10,341 nt of DNA from Campylobacterales bacterium (GTDB lineage Bacteria; Campylobacterota; Campylobacteria; Campylobacterales; Thiovulaceae). The position numbers were made by a program, and so were the translations under genes. The notes under the pieces were generated by a model. The model was not told the origin of the DNA. It made no database searches and was given only the letters and a program-made list of their open reading frames with translations. Position 1 is the first letter of the stretch. Each line of letters opens with the position of its first letter. Below are positions 6,286 through 10,341 of this stretch, in pieces. The stretch covers positions 1-10,341 of the forward strand of contig DTUW01000034.1 in the NCBI GenBank assembly GCA_012963895.1, written 5' to 3'.

Positions 6286-6726
6286 ATGAGCATAGTAGAT
6301 GGGTATGTTAGAGATAAGATAACTAAGATGTTTCAGAGACATGAAAAAAATAGAGTTACTGAAAGTCTCTCTTTTCTCCTCGAATCGATGGACGAGGAGA
6401 CTTACCTATCTCTAATAAAGTCCAAAATAGAAACTCTCATCAATCAAGGCTATACCTATCAAGAGCAGTTAGATATTATCAACTCCAAATCTGGTAAAAA
6501 TATCTCTTGTGATGTATATATAGAATTTGTAAAAAACCATATAGAAAATAGAGAAATTCCACAAGAGAAAGAGGAGAGATTACCAGAGAAAAGAAATGTT
6601 GCACCTATCCAGAGAGAGAAACCATCTACAAAACCTATTAAAAAATCGAATCCTCCGAAGTTTCCAGAGAGAAAAAAGGCAACTTTTCAGTTTGAAGCTA
6701 TGCCAAATATAGACGAGCTATACTAA
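6286..6726 (+). CDS. Two-part charged protein of unknown function
   Basis: This 146-residue soluble protein starts at an ATG 1 base after the previous stop, with GGAA about 8 bases upstream. Residues 1-90 look helical. The stretch LINQGYTYQEQLDII...ISCDVYIEFVKNH (52-86) has the spacing of a helix-turn-helix-like unit, as in some small plasmid- and phage-type DNA-binding proteins, but this is a pattern guess. Residues 90-135 are a basic Pro/Lys/Glu-rich linker, probably disordered. The end is a short hydrophobic and acidic peptide (FEAMPNIDELY) that could be a docking motif. I do not recognise the family. It closes the tightly packed plus-strand block; a 55-base gap follows. A DNA- or protein-binding adaptor is possible, with low certainty. 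Confidence 0.7.
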   Translation: MSIVDGYVRDKITKMFQRHEKNRVTESLSFLLESMDEETYLSLIKSKIETLINQGYTYQEQLDIINSKSGKNISCDVYIEFVKNHIENREIPQEKEERLPEKRNVAPIQREKPSTKPIKKSNPPKFPERKKATFQFEAMPNIDELY

Positions 6727-6781
6727 TTTTCTACTCCAATTTAGACGATTTTCAACAAAAACTATTTAGTAAAGTGGTGCT
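6727..6781 (+). promoter_or_regulatory. 55-base gap before gpmI, possible weak promoter
   Basis: This is the only sizeable non-coding gap in the window. It is AT-rich. TATTTA at 6763-6768 could act as a -10 box, with TTAGAC at 6741-6746 as a poor -35 box 16 bases upstream. The start site would then leave only a few leader bases. No GC-rich hairpin or T-run terminator is visible, so read-through from the upstream block into gpmI is equally possible. The gpmI ribosome site here is weak (AAAGTGG). Confidence 0.25.
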
Positions 6782-8257
6782 ATGAAAAGAAGAGTTATCC
6801 TAATTATTACCGACGGTATTGGATATAGTCCAAAAACTGAATTCAATGCATTCTATAATGCGGTGAAACCTACATATAACTATCTATTTGAGAATGTTCC
6901 CTATGGAATGGTTCGAACCTATGGGCTTAGTGTCGGTCTCCCTGATGGGCAGATGGGAAATAGTGAAGTTGGACACATGACTATCGGAAGTGGTCGGGTT
7001 CTCTATCAGGATTTGGTAAAGATAGATAGAGCGATAGAAGATGGAACATTGGCTAAAAATAGAGTTCTCCAAAATGTCTTAGAAAAGAGTTCCACAATCC
7101 ACCTCATCGGTCTATTAAGTGATGGAGGGGTTCATTCCCATATCAACCACCTTTTTGGATTGATAGATATAGCATTGGAGCATAATAGAAAAATAGTAGT
7201 CCATATTATTACAGATGGTAGAGATGTCTCTCCAACCTCATCACCTAAATATATATCCCAACTCTTAGAAAAGTATGGCGATAGAATTACGATAGGTTCT
7301 ATCTCTGGGCGGTTCTGGACAATGGATAGAGATAAGAGATGGGAACGGGTGGAAAAAGGATATAGAGCCATTGTAGAAGCTAAACCAAAAACCGACCTAT
7401 CCCCTTTGGAGTATGTGGAAGAGTCATATAAAAAAGGGGTAACAGATGAATTTATAGAACCTGTTGCATTTGGAGACTATCAGGGTATAGAAGAGGGGGA
7501 CGGAGTAGTTATCTACAATTTCCGAGCCGATAGAGTTCGTGAGATAGTTACCGCCTTAGGAGACAGAGATTTCAAAGAGTTTGAAAGAGAATTCAAATCT
7601 CTCCATATAGCTACAATGACCGAATACCAGAAAGATTTTCCATACCCTATCCTCTTTCCAAAAGAGATACCGACTAATATCCTAGCTGAGGTCATTTCAA
7701 AGGCTGGATTAACCCAGTTCCATACCGCTGAGACTGAAAAATATGCTCATGTAACCTTTTTCCTCAATGGAGGAAGAGAAGAGCCATTTCCTAATGAGGA
7801 TAGGGTATTAGTTCCAAGTCCAAAAGTGAAGACCTACGATTTACAGCCTGAAATGAGTGCTAAACATGTAACCAATGAAGTTCTCAAAGCGATAGAGAAG
7901 GAGTATGATTTTATCGTTGTCAATTATGCAAATGGAGATATGGTCGGTCATACAGGAGTATATGAAGCTGGAATTAGAGCAGTAGAGACAGTAGATAGAG
8001 AATTGGCAAAAGTTTGGAAAAAGGGGAAAGAGGCTGGATATAGTATAGTCTTAGTTAGCGACCACGGCAATTGTGAAGAGATGAGAGATGATGAAGGGAA
8101 TATTTTGACAAATCACACCGTAGGCGATGTTTGGTGTTTTGTCGATAGCGATGAGGTTGAGCGGGTGAAAGATGGCGGACTTAGCAATATAGCTCCAACT
8201 ATTCTAAAATTACTCAATCTACCAATCCCGCCAGAGATGGATAAGCCTCTAATTTGA
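6782..8257 (+). CDS. gpmI: 2,3-bisphosphoglycerate-independent phosphoglycerate mutase
   Basis: GpmI interconverts 3- and 2-phosphoglycerate in glycolysis and gluconeogenesis in the cytoplasm, using two metal ions and a phosphoserine intermediate. The 491 residues cover the whole alkaline-phosphatase-like fold with its inserted phosphotransferase domain. Key residues are present: Asp11 (ITDGIG), nucleophile Ser61 (GQMGNSEVGH), His118 (HSH), GRD at 146-148, FRADR at 247-251, Lys320 (ETEKYAHVTFF), Asp386 and His390 (NGDMVGH), Asp427 and His428 (SDHGN) and His445 (NHTVG). It ends in PPEMDKPLI, a normal family end. The ATG follows a 55-base gap and has a weak ribosome site. The 3' end overlaps an oppositely directed gene by 44 bases. 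It is a core metabolic enzyme with no obvious tie to the Tol genes. Confidence 0.97.
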   Translation: MKRRVILIITDGIGYSPKTEFNAFYNAVKPTYNYLFENVPYGMVRTYGLSVGLPDGQMGNSEVGHMTIGSGRVLYQDLVKIDRAIEDGTLAKNRVLQNVLEKSSTIHLIGLLSDGGVHSHINHLFGLIDIALEHNRKIVVHIITDGRDVSPTSSPKYISQLLEKYGDRITIGSISGRFWTMDRDKRWERVEKGYRAIVEAKPKTDLSPLEYVEESYKKGVTDEFIEPVAFGDYQGIEEGDGVVIYNFRADRVREIVTALGDRDFKEFEREFKSLHIATMTEYQKDFPYPILFPKEIPTNILAEVISKAGLTQFHTAETEKYAHVTFFLNGGREEPFPNEDRVLVPSPKVKTYDLQPEMSAKHVTNEVLKAIEKEYDFIVVNYANGDMVGHTGVYEAGIRAVETVDRELAKVWKKGKEAGYSIVLVSDHGNCEEMRDDEGNILTNHTVGDVWCFVDSDEVERVKDGGLSNIAPTILKLLNLPIPPEMDKPLI

Positions 8258-8870
8258 AATAGTTTATCGCTTCAAGCTCTTCATCACTAAAACCATACTT
8301 TTGGTAATTCTCTCTCTCCTTCTCTATCTTTTGGAGGATTTGAGAAATAGCGAAATCTCTGATTAGCTCTCTCATCTCCTCCCTCTTCTCCTCTTTCACA
8401 AACCCTATGCCGTTGAAGATATATGGCTCTCCGCTACTCTCTACACAAACTAAAATACCTTCTCCATCTTTCTCCAATTTCTCGACAAGTTCTCTATATC
8501 CTATTCCAAACTCTACACTATGCCAAACAATCTCCTCCAATACCTCATCGTTGAAGCTATCTACCCCCTCAGAAGCATTGTCTATATATAAAGCTCTATC
8601 CCTGTTCAACTCCTCCACCTTATCCCAGTTTCCGCTTACATCAATGGAAACAGATACAAAATTGGAGGTAATCCTATATCCTCTACCCAAAGGCTCTTTT
8701 TTATGAACTAAATTGGGTTTGCCCTTGAATATATATATCTCATCTTGCAATCCATCATCTATTTTCCCCTCTATTGTAATCCCAAACTCTCTATTAGAAT
8801 TTAGAGCCTTTGCAAATTCTCCATTTGGAATAGTAATTTTTTCATTAAGTAGATTTATCTTTTTAAACAT
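8214..8870 (-). CDS. Protein of unknown function, last gene of the bcp-pyrC operon
   Basis: This 218-residue protein is read leftwards from an ATG (8868-8870) to a TGA at 8214-8216. GGAG (plus-strand CTCC at 8879-8882) lies 8 bases before the start. The start overlaps the pyrC stop by 8 bases (ATGTTTAA), so translation is likely coupled. I do not recognise the family. There is no signal peptide or membrane helix. Residues 1-100 alternate beta-like and loop segments. Residues 105-140 look helical. IFNGIGFV (151-158) is followed by a long charged helix (159-190) and a C-terminal SDEELEAINYFKLEAYPSLAG. The last 14 residues are encoded on the strand opposite the end of gpmI. The C-terminus seems to be an integral part of the protein. 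It is probably cytoplasmic. Confidence 0.85.
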   Translation of the reverse strand: MFKKINLLNEKITIPNGEFAKALNSNREFGITIEGKIDDGLQDEIYIFKGKPNLVHKKEPLGRGYRITSNFVSVSIDVSGNWDKVEELNRDRALYIDNASEGVDSFNDEVLEEIVWHSVEFGIGYRELVEKLEKDGEGILVCVESSGEPYIFNGIGFVKEEKREEMRELIRDFAISQILQKIEKERENYQKYGFSDEELEAINYFKLEAYPSLAGLVD

Positions 8871-9879
8871 CTTCTAAACTCCAATTTAGTTTTTTCCCTG
8901 CAAATAGGGGAACGATTTCTATTTTTTCCCCATATGTGGTTGGAACTTGGAATTCCTTTCGAACTAATGTAATACTCTTTTGAGGTGGAGATATTCGGTA
9001 TATTTTTCTAGCATTTTCAGATATGAAAGGTTGCAGATTTTCCAATTTGTCATGCTTTTCGAATAGCTCGACCAATCCCTGTAAAACGATAGGAGCTGAA
9101 AAGATACCAGCAGAGCCGTTGCTACTCTCTTTTTTCTCTTTTGGGTGGGGTGCCGAATCGCTTCCAAACATAATTTTTGGGTGGCCATTCAATACCAAAT
9201 CTCTTAAAGCATCTCTATCTTTTCCACTCTTTACTATCGGTTTGCAGAATAGATGAGGTTGTAAAGCTCCACCAAGTAAATCATCAAAAGTAATAGCTAA
9301 ATGGTGAAGTGTGATAGTTGCAAAGAGATTGCTATATTTTTCTAATAGCTCGATGGTTCTTCTATCGGAAATATGTTCCATGATAATTCGTAACTTTGGA
9401 AATGTTTTCGCTAATAGTTCGTAGGTTGGTAGAAATTCAGCCTCTCTCTCAAATACACTCCCATTGGTCTCTCCGTGAATAGATAGAGGTATATCCAACT
9501 GCTCCATAGCTGATAGAGTATCTCCAACCTCATCTAAATCGACCGATACAACTCCACCATCGCTATTGGTTGTTACACCACTCGGATAGAGTTTGACAAC
9601 CAAAATATCATCTCGAACAGATTTCAGAAATTGGCTATCGTAGCTACTTTTAAAAAAAATAGACATATACGGCTCGAATATGTCGTTTTCAATAGAATTT
9701 AGTATCTCTTTTCGATAGGAAAAAATATCCTCTTTGGTAGTAATCGGTGGAATGGTATTGGGCATGATAAGACCACCAGAGAAGTAGCGGGAAGAGTATC
9801 TCACAACCTCCCTTAGCATCTCTCCATCTCTAATATGGAGGTGCATATCTAAGGGGGTATTTAGGGTAATTCTATCCAT
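8863..9879 (-). CDS. pyrC: Dihydroorotase, class II PyrC type
   Basis: PyrC cyclises N-carbamoyl-aspartate to dihydroorotate in pyrimidine synthesis in the cytoplasm. The 338 residues match the E. coli type (348). The metal ligands are all present: His13 and His15 with substrate-binding Arg17 (DMHLHIRDG), Lys96, the carboxylated lysine (VVKLYP), His135 (HGE), His169 (EHISD) and Asp241 (SDSAPH, with His245). TLHHLAIT at 189-196 and the substrate-site Asn41 (MPNT) also fit. The start overlaps the bcp stop by 8 bases (ATGGATAG). GGAG lies 10 bases upstream (plus-strand CTCC at 9890-9893). The stop overlaps the start of the 218-residue gene by 8 bases. A T8 run on its coding strand (plus 9652-9659) encodes part of SIFFKSS and does not disturb the frame. 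Confidence 0.97.
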   Translation of the reverse strand: MDRITLNTPLDMHLHIRDGEMLREVVRYSSRYFSGGLIMPNTIPPITTKEDIFSYRKEILNSIENDIFEPYMSIFFKSSYDSQFLKSVRDDILVVKLYPSGVTTNSDGGVVSVDLDEVGDTLSAMEQLDIPLSIHGETNGSVFEREAEFLPTYELLAKTFPKLRIIMEHISDRRTIELLEKYSNLFATITLHHLAITFDDLLGGALQPHLFCKPIVKSGKDRDALRDLVLNGHPKIMFGSDSAPHPKEKKESSNGSAGIFSAPIVLQGLVELFEKHDKLENLQPFISENARKIYRISPPQKSITLVRKEFQVPTTYGEKIEIVPLFAGKKLNWSLEDV

Positions 9880-10341
9880 TTTTGGACTTCTCCAAATTTT
9901 GTAACTGGATTAGTCTTTTCTTTACAGCCTCCACATGCCCTTTTACTCTCACATTTTTCCAGCTATAAGCTATTTTGCCATCTGGCGAAATGAGATAGGT
10001 TGAGCGGATTACCCCCTCATACTCTTTCCCAAAATTCTTTTTCAATCCCCAAGCTCCATACATTTTCAAAACCTCTCTATCCTCATCTGAAAGAAGGGTA
10101 ATAGTTAGAGAATGTTTTTCAATAAATTTTTTATGTTTTTCAGGAGAATCGGGGGAGATGCCAATAATAGTAGCTCCAAGCTTTTGAAACTCTTGAAACT
10201 CATTGGAAAAATCACAGGCTTCGGTAGTGCAACCTGGGGTATTGTCTTTCGGGTAAAAATAGAGGACTATCCAATTTCCTCTAAAACTATTTAGAGAGAT
10301 TTCAATATTCTCACTATTTGGTAGTGAAAAGTTAGGGGCTT
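9872..10341 (-). CDS. bcp: Thioredoxin-dependent peroxiredoxin Bcp/PrxQ, 5' end outside window
   Basis: This peroxiredoxin reduces hydrogen and organic peroxides with electrons from thioredoxin in the cytoplasm. The minus-strand frame stays open from the window edge to a TAG at 9872-9874. A TTG at 10067-10069 lies in the middle of the domain and is not the start. The visible protein begins APNFSLPNSENIEIS, so about ten residues are missing against the usual 150-156. The active site FYPKDNTPGCTTEACDF holds the peroxidatic Cys in PGCT and a resolving Cys five residues later (CTTEAC), as in alpha-type PrxQ. GISPDSPEKHKKF, then KMYGAWG and GVIRSTYLISPDGKI, are family hallmarks. It is the first visible gene of a three-gene operon with pyrC; the promoter must lie beyond the window. 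Confidence 0.95.
   Translation of the reverse strand, partial: APNFSLPNSENIEISLNSFRGNWIVLYFYPKDNTPGCTTEACDFSNEFQEFQKLGATIIGISPDSPEKHKKFIEKHSLTITLLSDEDREVLKMYGAWGLKKNFGKEYEGVIRSTYLISPDGKIAYSWKNVRVKGHVEAVKKRLIQLQNLEKSKNG

Noticed and set aside
8214..8300. Terminator between the converging operons
   Set aside because: No GC hairpin with a T run is visible; coding sequence covers the whole stretch on one strand or both.
8407..8706. 99-codon plus-strand open frame opposite the unknown 218-residue gene
   Set aside because: Ser/Leu/Thr/Pro-rich low-information translation with no ribosome site; a shadow of the minus-strand gene.
9652..9659. A8 tract (T8 in pyrC sense) followed by AAAAG as frameshift or phase-variation site
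   Set aside because: pyrC is intact in frame across it and A/T8 runs are expected in such AT-rich DNA; no alternative product is evident.
10067..10069. TTG start for a 65-residue minus-strand protein
   Set aside because: The frame continues upstream through a complete peroxiredoxin active site to the window edge, so this is internal to bcp.

Overview
The window is a densely packed, AT-rich, ATA/AGA-codon-rich stretch of a bacterial chromosome. The tolB-pal-cpoB-slyD order, the Pal variant (motif GNCDEWG) and the housekeeping genes point to a member of the Campylobacterota (Epsilonproteobacteria). Genus cannot be fixed from the window. There is no transposase, integrase, tRNA, rRNA, CRISPR array or phage gene, and the only non-coding gap above about 15 bases is 55 bases (6727-6781).

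Positions 1-6726 hold ten plus-strand genes with gaps of 15 bases or less, or overlaps, so they are probably one long transcription unit. In order they are: the end of a low-complexity, Q/N/P/K-rich protein of unknown function (1-936); an exported protein of unknown function (948-1502); queC, for 7-deazaguanine (queuosine precursor) synthesis (1502-2191); an 85-residue one-TM acidic protein (2196-2453); the periplasmic/outer-membrane part of the Tol-Pal system, tolB, pal and a long coiled-coil cpoB (2463-5471); slyD, a prolyl isomerase/nickel chaperone with a Cys/His tail (5473-6084); a small membrane protein starting inside slyD (6063-6284); and a 146-residue protein of unknown function (6286-6726). 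After the 55-base gap comes gpmI, the cofactor-independent phosphoglycerate mutase (6782-8257).

The right end is a minus-strand operon, read from 10341 leftwards: bcp/prxQ peroxiredoxin (its first few codons lie outside the window), pyrC dihydroorotase, and an unknown 218-residue protein. Both junctions overlap by exactly 8 bases. The last gene runs 44 bases into the 3' end of gpmI, so two operons converge and overlap with no terminator between them.

The Tol genes act together in envelope maintenance: TolB contacts Pal, Pal anchors the outer membrane to peptidoglycan, and CpoB couples the system to cell-wall synthesis. The energising partners TolQ/TolR (ExbB/ExbD type) and TolA are not in the window. 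The place just before tolB is held by queC and the small acidic membrane protein, and that small gene is bracketed by identical 13-base junctions. I see no convincing new defence or mobile system. The items most worth following up are the unassigned small genes stitched into this core operon.
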